64,000 nucleotides of DNA from UBA5536 sp964592595 (GTDB taxonomy: Bacteria; Bacteroidota; Bacteroidia; Bacteroidales; F082): the NCBI GenBank assembly GCA_964592595.1, contig CAZQFH010000007.1, positions 41,528-105,527 of the forward strand, written 5' to 3'. Below the pieces are notes generated by a model, which had not been told where the DNA came from, searched no databases, and worked only from the letters and a program-made list of their open reading frames with translations. Numbering within the stretch: the stretch's first letter is position 1; each line of letters begins with the position of its first letter. The translations under genes were made by a program, and so were the position numbers. Of the stretch, positions 9,189 through 18,173 are shown one piece after another.

Positions 9189-9815
9189 ATGCGTACGATT
9201 TTTATTTTGTGTTTATTAAGTTTTTCATTTTTACTGAGGGCGCAGGATCAGCAGGTTTTGCATCAGCAATTAGCAGAAGAGCGCTTGCAGACTTTGCGAA
9301 AGGTACTGAATTACCGCTTTAAAGGAGGTGCAGGCGAGTTTGAACGTGTAATGGTTAGCATGGTTGAATATACTGCCGAAGCCCGCAAAAACTGTATCAT
9401 AGGCACAATGATCATGAAATTTACGGTAAGCTGTGATAATGAGCTTGGTGATTTAAGCTTGAGAAATCCACTACATTACGGACTCAACGAAAAGGTACAG
9501 GAGTTTTTGGAATCCACAAAAGGAATGTGGAATAGCTGTCAGGACGACAGATACACCCGTTTTGAAGTACCTGTTTTGTTTACCCTCGAAGGGACAGAAA
9601 CTTCAGCGCGCGGCTTGGTGACTATTATCGGCGAAACCCCTGGCTTCAATTGTCGCAGTGATGCCTGGCATCTTGAACGCTACGAAAAATATAAAGAAAA
9701 AGGTAAATCCAAAAAGGCACTCGAGATGCTGGATCAGCTGTTGCGACGTGATCCCTACAATAATAATTATTACGAACTTAAGCGGGAATTGTTGGGTGTC
9801 GAAGCAACGGAATAA
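9189..9815 (+). CDS. Secreted protein with TonB-C-like domain and TPR-like tail
   Basis: About 208 residues, with a signal peptide starting MRTIFILCLLSFSFLLRAQ. The frame is open from 9135, but the signal peptide begins at the ATG at 9189, and a promoter-like TAATTTAG at about 9168 would lie inside the longer version, so 9189 is preferred. The middle (CIIGTMIMKFTVSCDNELGDL to VPVLFTLEG) resembles the TonB C-terminal fold. The end (KGKSKKALEMLDQLLRRDPYN) resembles one TPR. It ends 3 nt before the PAP2 gene, so the two are probably co-transcribed. Periplasmic role unknown. Confidence 0.7.
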   Translation: MRTIFILCLLSFSFLLRAQDQQVLHQQLAEERLQTLRKVLNYRFKGGAGEFERVMVSMVEYTAEARKNCIIGTMIMKFTVSCDNELGDLSLRNPLHYGLNEKVQEFLESTKGMWNSCQDDRYTRFEVPVLFTLEGTETSARGLVTIIGETPGFNCRSDAWHLERYEKYKEKGKSKKALEMLDQLLRRDPYNNNYYELKRELLGVEATE

Positions 9816-9818
9816 GAT

Positions 9819-10391
9819 ATGATTGAATGGCTTAATCAAATAGATACCAGCCTGTTCCTTTTCTTGAACAGCCTGCATGCCGACTGGTTCGATCCGGTGA
9901 TGATTTTTTTCTCGGGCAAGCTAACCTGGATTCCCTTTTACCTGATTATGTTGTTTCTGATCATCCGTCAATATCAATGGCAAAGTTTGTTAATACTGCT
10001 GTTTATAGCAGTTTTGATAAGTCTTTCGGATCAATTGTCAGTGCGAGCCTTTAAATTTGTTTTTGAAAGACCCAGACCTTGTCATGAACCTGATTTGCAG
10101 CCACTCATACATCTGGCTTCGGGTAAATGCGGAGGTGCTTTTGGATTTGTGTCATCACATGCTGCCAACAGTTTTGCCATGGCTGGTTTTGTGTGGTATT
10201 TGTTGCGACAATCATACGCAAAGATTGGCCGGATTCTGTTTCCCTGGGCTGCTTTAGTGGCTTATAGTCGTGTTTATCTGGGGGTTCATTATCCGGGCGA
10301 TATTCTGGCAGGGGCTTTATTGGGATTGGCTGTAAGCTGGCTGGTTTGGCAAGTTTACCGGCGAAGCTGTGGAGCACGGAATGCTTGCTGA
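9819..10391 (+). CDS. PAP2-family membrane phosphatase
   Basis: A 190-residue integral membrane protein with five or six helices. All three PAP2 motifs are visible: K-FVFERPRP (motif 1), the SSHA of FVSSHAANSFA (motif 2, in place of PSGH), and SRVYLGVHYPGD (motif 3, with catalytic His and Asp). The family dephosphorylates lipid phosphates such as undecaprenyl pyrophosphate or phosphatidic acid on the outer face of the inner membrane. It follows the secreted TonB-C-like gene by 3 nt. Substrate not determined. Confidence 0.92.
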   Translation: MIEWLNQIDTSLFLFLNSLHADWFDPVMIFFSGKLTWIPFYLIMLFLIIRQYQWQSLLILLFIAVLISLSDQLSVRAFKFVFERPRPCHEPDLQPLIHLASGKCGGAFGFVSSHAANSFAMAGFVWYLLRQSYAKIGRILFPWAALVAYSRVYLGVHYPGDILAGALLGLAVSWLVWQVYRRSCGARNAC

Positions 10392-10392
10392 G

Positions 10393-11175
10393 TTAGCTAT
10401 TGCCAAAGGAAATAAACACAGAGGTATTTCTTTTGATGCCCAATAATGAAGAAGCCTTTCCTTGGTTAATGGCTATTTCGAGCAGGCCATGTGAACCAAA
10501 AATCGCTACCAAATCCGCAACTTCAACATCCTGATAACCGGAGCTGATTTTATAAACCCGGTATCCTGAGCTGTATATTTCAAATGGACGATTTTTTCGA
10601 ATTGTTTTAAAAATTTCTGCACTAATATTTGTAATCAGATTTTCATAAGCGTCCACATGAATCACCATGCCTTTGATAGAATCGGCAGTAGTAGCAGGTT
10701 GAAAAGGCAGGCGCTTATTGATTTCTTCGCGCGAAAATCCCAAATCGGAAAGCGGAGTGCCTTTGATAAGTTGTACGGCAGCTTTCACAAATCGATCGCG
10801 TGTGCTAAAGGTATAAAAATCAGAATCGAGCGGTATGTCTATCTCAATGATTTCTTCGGGTTGTGCTCCTTCAAAAATCATGGAAAAAATACCAGTGTCG
10901 GCTCCAACAAAAAACTGTCCGTTAGCCTTCACTATGGTGTGCGGTGCTTCTTGCGATTCTTCGCTGTTTAATCCAATAAGGTGCACCGTTCCTTTTGGAA
11001 AATTGCGGTAACAATGACGTATTGTAAACGCAGCCCCTTCCACATCAAAAGTAGCGATATGATGACTGATATCCACAATCTTTACATCGGGCAATTGAGA
11101 TAGAATGGTTCCTTTAACGGCTGCCAGATAATAATCTGATGTTCCCCAATCGCTTGTTAATGTTATGATTGCCAT
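10393..11175 (-). CDS. SAM hydroxide adenosyltransferase (SAM hydrolase, DUF62 family)
   Basis: About 260 residues of the SAM-dependent halogenase/hydroxide adenosyltransferase family, which splits S-adenosylmethionine to adenosine and methionine. It shows the N-terminal ITLTSDWGTSDYYLAAVKG, VHLIGLNSE, NGQFFVGADTGIFS (the family's conserved motif), and a C-terminal IDAYENLITNI-like VHVDAYENLITNIS. The frame is open to 11220, but MAIITLTSDWG at 11175 is the family's usual N-terminus. A hydrolase rather than halogenase is most likely in this phylum. It converges with the PAP2 gene, leaving a 1-nt gap. Confidence 0.87.
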   Translation of the reverse strand: MAIITLTSDWGTSDYYLAAVKGTILSQLPDVKIVDISHHIATFDVEGAAFTIRHCYRNFPKGTVHLIGLNSEESQEAPHTIVKANGQFFVGADTGIFSMIFEGAQPEEIIEIDIPLDSDFYTFSTRDRFVKAAVQLIKGTPLSDLGFSREEINKRLPFQPATTADSIKGMVIHVDAYENLITNISAEIFKTIRKNRPFEIYSSGYRVYKISSGYQDVEVADLVAIFGSHGLLEIAINQGKASSLLGIKRNTSVFISFGNS

Positions 11176-11375
11176 TGTATTAAACGCACTTTGTATGAAA
11201 GCCTGGCCGATCTGTACCAAATCAAATCAAGCCTTTTGCAAAGATATTGAAATAGGGATGAATGGCAGCATGCTTTTATAAAATTCCAAACCTAATAGTC
11301 TGATTGCAGCAATTTAGTTTAATCAAAATGAGGATAAGTTTCAGCTTAAGATGCAGGTACCTTTTAATTCTTGAA

Positions 11376-11383
11376 TATCTTTG
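11376..11383 (+). promoter_or_regulatory. -7 promoter element of phoH-purC
   Basis: TATCTTTG matches TAnnTTTG, 33 nt upstream of the phoH ATG. Confidence 0.6.
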
Positions 11384-11415
11384 CCGCATAAAATTTAATT
11401 TACTTTCAAACGCCT

Positions 11416-12390
11416 ATGAGTGAACAGATCATTAAACTCGAAAACGTTAGCCCAATTGATCTTTACGGACCATCAGATATTTACCTGGATCAGATAAAGT
11501 CTTATTTTCCCAAGCTACGTATCATCGCCCGGGGCGATTTTATGAAAGTTGTTGGCGATCCGGAAGAGCTGGCTTTTTTTAGTTCACGACTCGAATTATT
11601 AATGGTAAACCTGGAACGATTTGGCAAGATCAACCAATTAGTGATTGAGCAAATTATGCAAGGCAAAGATGATCAGCAAACAGCCTCTCCCGTAACAAAT
11701 GGCGATGTGTTGGTGCATGGCCGTGGTGGATTGCAGGTGAAAGCTATCACTACCAATCAGAAAAGGATGGTAAAGGCCAGCGAAAAAAATGATCTGGTGT
11801 TTGCCATCGGACCAGCCGGAACAGGAAAAACATATACTGCTGTAGCACTTGCCGTTAGAGCATTGAAAAATAAACAAGTAAAACGTATTATCCTCACGCG
11901 ACCTGCAGTTGAAGCCGGCGAAAATCTGGGGTTTTTACCTGGTGATCTTAAAGATAAGCTGGACCCTTATCTCCAGCCACTTTACGATGCTTTACGCGAT
12001 ATGTTACCAACCCAAAAATTATTGACTTACCTGGAAGATGGCACCATTGAAGTTGCTCCATTGGCATTCATGCGTGGCCGAACACTCGATCATGCTTTTG
12101 CCATCCTCGATGAAGCACAAAATGCCACACAAAGTCAATTGAAGATGTTTTTGACCCGAATGGGTAAAGCGTCAAATTTTATAGTAACCGGCGATATCAC
12201 ACAGATCGACTTGCCAGCCCGACAACCCTCAGGATTGCTGCAGGCTATGAAAATTTTGAAAGACGTAAATGGAATAGAATTTATCATGCTGGATGAAAAA
12301 GATGTGGTTAGGCATAAACTTGTTACTACCATCATCAGGGCTTATCAGCAACACAGCGATCAACAGATTGGTCAACCTGAAAAAAAATAA
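11416..12390 (+). CDS. PhoH family ATPase
   Basis: A 324-residue PhoH-like protein. An N-terminal KH-like region (1-90) precedes the ATPase domain, with Walker A GPAGTGKTYTA near residue 133 and Walker B FAILDEAQNAT near residue 232, followed by the TGDITQIDLP motif. Members are thought to act in RNA metabolism; the molecular role is not proven. It is directly followed, after 4 nt, by purC, and both share a single TATCTTTG promoter. Confidence 0.93.
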   Translation: MSEQIIKLENVSPIDLYGPSDIYLDQIKSYFPKLRIIARGDFMKVVGDPEELAFFSSRLELLMVNLERFGKINQLVIEQIMQGKDDQQTASPVTNGDVLVHGRGGLQVKAITTNQKRMVKASEKNDLVFAIGPAGTGKTYTAVALAVRALKNKQVKRIILTRPAVEAGENLGFLPGDLKDKLDPYLQPLYDALRDMLPTQKLLTYLEDGTIEVAPLAFMRGRTLDHAFAILDEAQNATQSQLKMFLTRMGKASNFIVTGDITQIDLPARQPSGLLQAMKILKDVNGIEFIMLDEKDVVRHKLVTTIIRAYQQHSDQQIGQPEKK

Positions 12391-12394
12391 TACC

Positions 12395-13345
12395 ATGAGT
12401 AATGCACTGTTAACCACCGACTTTCATTTTCCTGGTCAAACGAAATTTTACCGCGGAAAGGTACGTGATGTTTATACCATTAAAGATGAATTATTGGTGA
12501 TGATAGCTTCTGACCGCATTTCGGCCTTTGATGTGGTGCTTCCACGACCAATACCTTACAAAGGTCAGGTGTTGAATCAAATAGCTGGGTTTTTTCTGGA
12601 TAAAACTGCTGATATCGTTCCTAACTGGAAGCTGGCATCTCCCGATCCTGTGGTTACAATAGGTCAGCTGTGTAAACCTTACGCTGTCGAAATGATTGTA
12701 AGAGGCTATTTAAGCGGGAGCGCATGGAGAACCTATAAAAAAGGGTATCGTGAAATTTGTGGAGTTGCCGTTCCGGATGGATTGCGTGAGCACCAACGCC
12801 TGCCGAAACCTATAATCACACCTACTACAAAAGCTCCCGAAGGTCATGACGAAGATATCAGTCGCGAAGCCATTATTGAAAAAGGAATCGTAAGCGAGGC
12901 GGACTATGTTCAGCTTGAGCAATATGCCCTGGCACTTTTTGATCGTGGTACAGAAATGGCTGCAAAACAAGGTCTTATACTTGTTGATACCAAATATGAA
13001 TTTGGAAAATCAGGTGATCAAATTTTTCTGATCGATGAAATTCATACCCCCGATTCGTCACGTTATTTTATGGCAGAGGAGTATCAATTACGATTTGACA
13101 AAGGGGAAATGCAAAAACAACTATCGAAGGAATTTGTGCGTGAATGGCTTATGGAAAACGGATTTCAGGGGCAGGCCGGACAAGTAGTTCCGGAGATGAC
13201 CAATGATTTCGTTCAAAAAGTATCAGCGCGCTATATCGAACTCTTCGAAAAAGTTACAGGACAAATCTTCGTGCCAGCCAACAACAGCAATTTACACGCA
13301 CGAATCGAATCTTCAGTAATTGATTTCCTGAAAAACTACAGCTGA
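12395..13345 (+). CDS. purC: Phosphoribosylaminoimidazolesuccinocarboxamide synthase (SAICAR synthase)
   Basis: A 316-residue purine biosynthesis enzyme that joins CAIR and aspartate with ATP. It shows GKVRDVYTI near the N-terminus, the SDRISAFDVVLP signature, VRGYLSGSAWRTYKKG, and the LVDTKYEFGK...DEIHTPDSSRY block. It is the longer (about 310-residue) form. The frame is open from 12293 inside phoH, but the ATG at 12395, 4 nt after the phoH stop, gives the standard N-terminus. Co-transcribed with phoH. Confidence 0.95.
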   Translation: MSNALLTTDFHFPGQTKFYRGKVRDVYTIKDELLVMIASDRISAFDVVLPRPIPYKGQVLNQIAGFFLDKTADIVPNWKLASPDPVVTIGQLCKPYAVEMIVRGYLSGSAWRTYKKGYREICGVAVPDGLREHQRLPKPIITPTTKAPEGHDEDISREAIIEKGIVSEADYVQLEQYALALFDRGTEMAAKQGLILVDTKYEFGKSGDQIFLIDEIHTPDSSRYFMAEEYQLRFDKGEMQKQLSKEFVREWLMENGFQGQAGQVVPEMTNDFVQKVSARYIELFEKVTGQIFVPANNSNLHARIESSVIDFLKNYS

Positions 13346-13537
13346 TCATTTCATTTTTATGTTTTCTTTGTTCAGTAGCGTACAAATTTGTACGCTTTTC
13401 GAACACTTTTTCACTTCGGTTGTTTACTGTATTCAATACTTAAATGTCAATATAATAATAAGTTATATATTTTGGCACGATAGTAGGTATTATCGATACA
13501 GAACAAATTGAAATTGAAAACATTAAAATATACAGTC

Positions 13538-13921
13538 ATGAAAACTACAGGAATTATTGCAGCGATTATCTTTCAGTTGGTAAGTGTAAATCTGATCTCG
13601 GCTCAATGGCAAATAGCTAATTTATCATCAATTGAAGCCTATGTGGATGATATCCCTTTTAATACAGCCAAAGTGGTTCAAAAATACTACGATACTGCAA
13701 ACTATCTTCAAAAAGCCGACCCAGAAGCTTTTGTTGATGATATCCCTTTCAACACCACAGAAGTTGTTGCAAACTATCAGGCAGAACAGGCAATGAACGT
13801 CCGCTTTGCCATGCAGGAAGAAGCTGGAATACAAGATATTCCTTTCGACACACAAGCTATTTACCGCAATGTTGAAGACAGTAAATTTGATATGTTCCGT
13901 TATCAGCGGATAAGCAAATAA
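13538..13921 (+). CDS. Small secreted protein with DIPFNT repeats
   Basis: A 127-residue protein with a signal peptide (MKTTGIIAAIIFQLVSVNLISAQ) and three degenerate repeats spaced by about 35-40 residues: VDDIPFNTAKVVQKY, VDDIPFNTTEVVANY and IQDIPFDTQAIYRN. The upstream ATG-like start at 13508 would put extra charged residues before the signal peptide and is less likely. I do not recognise the family. The conserved Asp-Ile-Pro-Phe-(Asn/Asp)-Thr core suggests a structural or binding motif. It is a single gene with a terminator after it. Confidence 0.75.
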   Translation: MKTTGIIAAIIFQLVSVNLISAQWQIANLSSIEAYVDDIPFNTAKVVQKYYDTANYLQKADPEAFVDDIPFNTTEVVANYQAEQAMNVRFAMQEEAGIQDIPFDTQAIYRNVEDSKFDMFRYQRISK

Positions 13922-13974
13922 GATTTTTCATAATGAGTGATTTTGGTTAGTACTTTAAATTGGTTTTGGTTAAC

Positions 13975-14007
13975 AAAAAAGCAGCCTGGATTTCCGGGCT
14001 GCTTTTT
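13975..14007. terminator. Bidirectional terminator between convergent genes
   Basis: AAAAAGCAGCC (13976-13986) pairs with GGCTGCTTTTT (13997-14007). A/T tracts flank both sides, serving both the DIPFNT-repeat gene and the transglutaminase-like gene. Confidence 0.75.
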
Positions 14008-14025
14008 ATTATGCGCTGTTTTGAT

Positions 14026-14886
14026 TTAGTCTAATGCTTTTAGCAAATGAAGTAGTTCTGCTGATTTTTCGTGATTACCTGCCAATGTATAACTTTCGGC
14101 CAGTCCGTTTATCAATCTAATTAGGATCGTTTTATTGGAGCAGGGAGCAAAAAATGATTCTTTGGATTCTAATCTCAGCTGTTTGATGTACAGGTCTATT
14201 TCGTTTTTGGTGAAAACAGCTCCCTTGTTAAAAGGATTCAAATAAAATAGTACGTCATCTGCTTTTTGGTCCAATTTAAGTTCATCGGCATAAGCCAAAA
14301 TAAAATGCTTGGGCAGATCGATGCCGTAAATTGGGATGTGCATGCTTTTTGCAATAATGATATAAAAAATTCCCAACGATAGCGGGTTGCCTTTACGTGA
14401 TTCCAGAAGATTTTTAAGGTAGAAATTTTCGGGCAGGTGAATATTTGAAGTATTACCGCTAAAACGGTTGATATCATAAAAGATATGATTGAGCACTTTT
14501 ACTTTTTCGAGCGGTGTGAGTTCATTGTTCAGCTCTAACCAAACTTCCTGTACGATCCTGCCAACTTCCCTTGTGAGGGAATCTGCATCCAGATCGGGAT
14601 ACTGATAGCGTGTAACGATCATATAGCCACGCAAAAGGTCTTCGTATCCGAATTTGCCCCATTCATGCAATTCGGCAAAAAGGCTTTCTTGTTGAATTTG
14701 ATGGATCAGCTGTATAATTCGTTGCTGGATGCTGTCGTCAAAGGCTTTTTCCCATGCTGATTCCAGCGATGGAATAGCAGCAGAACCATACGAAAGTATA
14801 TGCGATTTAATACGCGCATATAAATTTTCGTCTGGTTCATCCACCAGACTTATCAATGCCTGAAGCTCTCCTGTTTCTTTCATCAC
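14026..14886 (-). CDS. Transglutaminase-like (SirB1-type) protein
   Basis: A 286-residue protein with the Transglut_core2/SirB1 signature in its middle: LNHIFYDINRFSGN, then SRKGNPLSLGIFYIIIAKSMHIPIYGIDLPKHFILAY. The usual catalytic Cys of transglutaminases is not seen at the expected site, as is common for this subfamily, so enzymatic activity is doubtful. The N-terminal 90 residues are helical. No signal peptide. The start could be either of the two adjacent Met codons. Role unknown. Confidence 0.8.
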   Translation of the reverse strand: MMKETGELQALISLVDEPDENLYARIKSHILSYGSAAIPSLESAWEKAFDDSIQQRIIQLIHQIQQESLFAELHEWGKFGYEDLLRGYMIVTRYQYPDLDADSLTREVGRIVQEVWLELNNELTPLEKVKVLNHIFYDINRFSGNTSNIHLPENFYLKNLLESRKGNPLSLGIFYIIIAKSMHIPIYGIDLPKHFILAYADELKLDQKADDVLFYLNPFNKGAVFTKNEIDLYIKQLRLESKESFFAPCSNKTILIRLINGLAESYTLAGNHEKSAELLHLLKALD

Positions 14887-14961
14887 TGATTACATTTCAC
14901 CTCTAAACAACAAAAATCTTGCCTGTTTGGTTTTGTGTCAGTTTATTTTAGCCGGCATAAA

Positions 14962-15543
14962 TTATTCATAAAAATGCATCGAGCTCATATATTCGTAGGC
15001 TTTTGGTGGCATAAACCAGAAAATATTTTTGCCCACCGAAACGGCTCTTCTGATAAAACTGGATGAAACTTCAATTTTAGGCGCATCAACCAGCTGAACA
15101 GAAGGATGGTTTAAGTGATCGCCACCCGTAAATCCACTTCTGGGATAAACAAGCAGCCTATAGCTTTGTAGCAGTACCTCATAGTTTTTCCATTTATGAA
15201 TGTTTTCGAGGCTGTCCATTCCAACAATCAGCGAAAAAGCTGTGTTGGGATTACGTTCGCTGAGGCGTGTGAGCGTGTCGATGGTGTAGGAAGGCTTTGG
15301 CATCCTGAATTCAATATCGCTTACTTCAAAACGCGGATCATCATCAATAGCTTTGATTACCATATCGAGCCGGTGATGCTCCTGAAGCAAACTTTTCTTC
15401 TCTTTCAATGGGTTTTGAGGCGAGACAATAAACCATAATTTTTGCAGATCAGTAAATTCAACCATATAATTTGCCAGCATCATATGGCCATTATGGATGG
15501 GGTTAAAAGATCCGAAAAATAGTCCGATGCGTTCTGGTATCAT
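14962..15543 (-). CDS. nadD: Nicotinate-nucleotide adenylyltransferase
   Basis: A 193-residue enzyme of NAD biosynthesis that adenylates nicotinate mononucleotide to deamido-NAD. It shows the nucleotidyltransferase motif GLFFGSFNPIHNGHMMLANY at the N-terminus and the C-terminal SSSFIRRAVSVGKN (ISSTxIR-type) motif. It is the last gene of the yicC-gmk-MDR-nadD run and starts 5 nt after the MDR gene. The next NAD step, nadE, lies 40 kb away in this window. Confidence 0.93.
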   Translation of the reverse strand: MIPERIGLFFGSFNPIHNGHMMLANYMVEFTDLQKLWFIVSPQNPLKEKKSLLQEHHRLDMVIKAIDDDPRFEVSDIEFRMPKPSYTIDTLTRLSERNPNTAFSLIVGMDSLENIHKWKNYEVLLQSYRLLVYPRSGFTGGDHLNHPSVQLVDAPKIEVSSSFIRRAVSVGKNIFWFMPPKAYEYMSSMHFYE

Positions 15544-15548
15544 AGGTT

Positions 15549-16574
15549 TTAGAATGTTAGCAATACTTTGCCGGCTGACATATTACTCAGATAAGATTTC
15601 ATGGCCTGTTTTATTTCTTTTTGCGGATAAGAATTATGAATCCTGTTTTTTACTTTTCCCGAAACTATCATTTCTATGAGTGTATTGCGTGCTACTTCAA
15701 AAGTGATACTGTCGGTTTCGGCCATCCAGTCGTTCAGGTTGAAACCGGTGATCATTTTATTATCGAAAATTAAACCAAGCGGGTCAATTTCGGTGATTGT
15801 TTTGTTCGAAAGTCCGCCATAAACCACCACTTCCGAATCCGGAGGCAAAGCATTTATTAAAAGCCCTGTCGCTGATCCCGCAATAGCATCAAAAGCGGTA
15901 TTTGCCGATAGTTTTTCCGAAATTGCGATTAATTGATCCCTAAAATCTGTGCTGCCTTCAACCAAAACATTTTTCCAGCCCGAAGCCAATAATTGCTTGG
16001 CGGTTGCTTGTTTACGAACTATACCAATTACTTCGATTTGGTGCATTTCGGCAAGCTCAAACAAGAATGATGCAAGCATGCTTCCGGCAGCATTTACTAC
16101 AATTGCTTTGCTTTCTCTTTGTATTGCAATTTCGCATAAGCCCCAGGCTGTGAATGGATTAATAAAAAAAGTTGCTGCTTGCTCAGTGTTCAACTTTTCA
16201 TCACTTAGCAATACTTCATGTGGTTTTGCATAAAAGTATTCAGCCCAGCAACCATCTTTATCTTTTTGTGTGAAACAAGAAACGCTTTTTCCAACCCATT
16301 TTTCATTTTGCAGCGATTGGCCAACTGCTACAACCCTGCCACATCCTTCGAAACCGGGAACTGCCGGCATAGTTTTTTTTACCCGGTAGCTGCCCTGCAA
16401 AAAAGCAATATCAGAAGGGTTTATGGATGATGCTTCCATTCGGATAAGCAATTCGTTCGGCTCGGGCTCGCGGAGGCTTTTGGTCACCTGTTGCAAACTG
16501 AGTATGGCTTTAACCACATTAGGTTGTTGCTGAGCAATTTCAATTGCTGTGTAAGTTGCTGGTAATTGAGTCAT
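15549..16574 (-). CDS. Medium-chain dehydrogenase/reductase (quinone oxidoreductase-like)
   Basis: A 341-residue zinc-free alcohol dehydrogenase-like protein. The GroES-like N-terminal half contains PAVPGFEGCGRVVAVG, and the Rossmann half contains VNAAGSMLASFLFELA, a degenerate nucleotide-binding motif, then VVYGGLSNK. Substrate unknown; such proteins reduce quinones or enals with NADPH. It sits between gmk and nadD with short gaps (8 and 5 nt), so it belongs to that operon. Confidence 0.85.
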   Translation of the reverse strand: MTQLPATYTAIEIAQQQPNVVKAILSLQQVTKSLREPEPNELLIRMEASSINPSDIAFLQGSYRVKKTMPAVPGFEGCGRVVAVGQSLQNEKWVGKSVSCFTQKDKDGCWAEYFYAKPHEVLLSDEKLNTEQAATFFINPFTAWGLCEIAIQRESKAIVVNAAGSMLASFLFELAEMHQIEVIGIVRKQATAKQLLASGWKNVLVEGSTDFRDQLIAISEKLSANTAFDAIAGSATGLLINALPPDSEVVVYGGLSNKTITEIDPLGLIFDNKMITGFNLNDWMAETDSITFEVARNTLIEMIVSGKVKNRIHNSYPQKEIKQAMKSYLSNMSAGKVLLTF

Positions 16575-16582
16575 TAGATAAG

Positions 16583-17167
16583 CTATACTTTTAAAAATTC
16601 AGTGATTAGAGTTTTTAATTCCTGTTGGGCTTTTTCGAGCTTATCATTTATTACAACCACATCAAACTGCTCAGCAAAACCCATTTCCCATTCGGCTTTT
16701 TCAATGCGTTTTTGTATGCTTTCGCTGCTGTCAGTTCCTCTGCTGTTAAGTCTTTCGGCAAGAATATCGAGCGAAGGCGCTTTGATAAAAATTGCCAGTG
16801 CGTCCTTTCCAAAGTGTTTTTTTATGTTGAGGCCGCCAACTACATCCACATCAAAAACGACATGATAACCTGCAGCTCTTTTCGATGCTATCTGATCGAA
16901 TAAAGTACCGTAAAATACATCAGGATAAACTTCTTCAAATTCTAAGAATGCTTTTTCAGCGATTTTTTTTCTAAACTGATCAGGAGAAAGAAAATAGTAA
17001 TCTTTTCCATCTTGTTCTCCCACGCGCGGTGGCCTGCTGGTTGCTGATATCGAAAATGTAAGGCCTGGTATCTGATCCAGGATATATTTAACCAATGTTG
17101 TTTTTCCGGAGCCGGAGGGAGCCGAAAAAATCAACAGTTTTCCTTTTTTGTCAGCGAGATTGCTCAT
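16583..17167 (-). CDS. gmk: Guanylate kinase
   Basis: A 194-residue kinase converting GMP and ATP to GDP and ADP. It shows P-loop SAPSGSGKTTLVKY at residues about 14-27, the GMP-binding SATSRPPRVGEQDGKDYYF, and FLEFEEVYPDVFYGT. Its start codon overlaps the yicC stop by 4 nt (ATGA), the common yicC-gmk arrangement, so the two are translationally coupled. Confidence 0.96.
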   Translation of the reverse strand: MSNLADKKGKLLIFSAPSGSGKTTLVKYILDQIPGLTFSISATSRPPRVGEQDGKDYYFLSPDQFRKKIAEKAFLEFEEVYPDVFYGTLFDQIASKRAAGYHVVFDVDVVGGLNIKKHFGKDALAIFIKAPSLDILAERLNSRGTDSSESIQKRIEKAEWEMGFAEQFDVVVINDKLEKAQQELKTLITEFLKV

Positions 17168-18036
17168 AAAATATTGTAAAGCTGTTCTTTAATTTTTTCA
17201 AGTTCATCTTTCATTTGAACCACCAAACGTTGTATGCCGGCATGATTGGCTTTTGAGCCGAGCGTGTTGATTTCTCTTCCAATTTCCTGACTGATAAAAC
17301 CAAGTTTTTTTCCGGCCTGATCCTCGGGCATGGTTTGAATGAAATAGGTGCAATGCTGTTTTAGCCGGACTTTTTCCTCTGTGATATCAAATTTTTCGAG
17401 GTAATAAATTAACTCCTGCTCCAATCTGTTTTCGTCGTACTTAACAGCGGCAGCAAGTTCGTTAAGGTTTTTTATCAGACGTTGTTTTACTGTTTCCAAA
17501 CGCTCCGATTCCAGCGGCTCCACTTGCTCTAAGAGACTTAGAATAGTTTCGATGCGTGAGCTCAAGTCCTGCTCCAGCACTTTTCCTTCATTAAGGCGAA
17601 ACAAGTCAAAAGCTGCAACAGCCTTCTTCAGACATGTAGTTGCCAGGCTTATCATTTCTTCATCAGCTTCATTTTCGTTTGCAGTAAAAATGCCAGGCAT
17701 CTTTAGGAGGTATCCTGCAATATCTGTTGGAGGTTCAAAATGAAGTGATTGGGAAAGTTTTTTTAGCTGTTCAATGTGAAAAGCAGCAAGCTTGGAATCA
17801 ATTTGTCCGGCCTGTCTTTCGGCAGATTCGTCGTAGGTCAACACTACTTCAACTTTTCCCCTTTGTAGTTCTTGAGCCAAAAGATTTCGCCATTCGTATT
17901 CAAGTTGCTTAAAGGCTGCCGGAAGTTTCAGGTTTAGGTCCAGTTGTTTGCTGTTGAGCGCTTTAATTTCAAGCTGTATTTTAGTGTTGTTTTGGATAGC
18001 CGAAGCTTTTCCAAATCCCGTCATCGATCTGATCAT
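17164..18036 (-). CDS. yicC: YicC family endoribonuclease-like protein
   Basis: A 290-residue YicC protein: N-terminal IRSMTGFGKAS, the middle VEVVLTYDES region, and the C-terminal DUF1732 signature GKKLGFISQEIGREINTLGSKANHAGIQ. Escherichia coli YicC is reported to be a ribonuclease involved in RNA turnover. It heads the yicC-gmk-MDR-nadD operon, with a perfect TATCTTTG element close upstream. Confidence 0.94.
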   Translation of the reverse strand: MIRSMTGFGKASAIQNNTKIQLEIKALNSKQLDLNLKLPAAFKQLEYEWRNLLAQELQRGKVEVVLTYDESAERQAGQIDSKLAAFHIEQLKKLSQSLHFEPPTDIAGYLLKMPGIFTANENEADEEMISLATTCLKKAVAAFDLFRLNEGKVLEQDLSSRIETILSLLEQVEPLESERLETVKQRLIKNLNELAAAVKYDENRLEQELIYYLEKFDITEEKVRLKQHCTYFIQTMPEDQAGKKLGFISQEIGREINTLGSKANHAGIQRLVVQMKDELEKIKEQLYNIL

Positions 18037-18052
18037 ATCACAACATTTTTGG

Positions 18053-18060
18053 CAAAGATA
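18053..18060 (-). promoter_or_regulatory. -7 promoter element of the yicC operon
   Basis: TATCTTTG on the minus strand, 17 nt upstream of the yicC ATG. Confidence 0.6.
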
Positions 18061-18173
18061 GCTATTCCGTCAATAAATGGTTCAACCTCTTAAACAGAGA
18101 CGGATAGGAGCTTTTATTGTTTTCAAGCGGCAAGAAATAAATTTTCGTATCATTGCAATAAATTCAACCAGTT

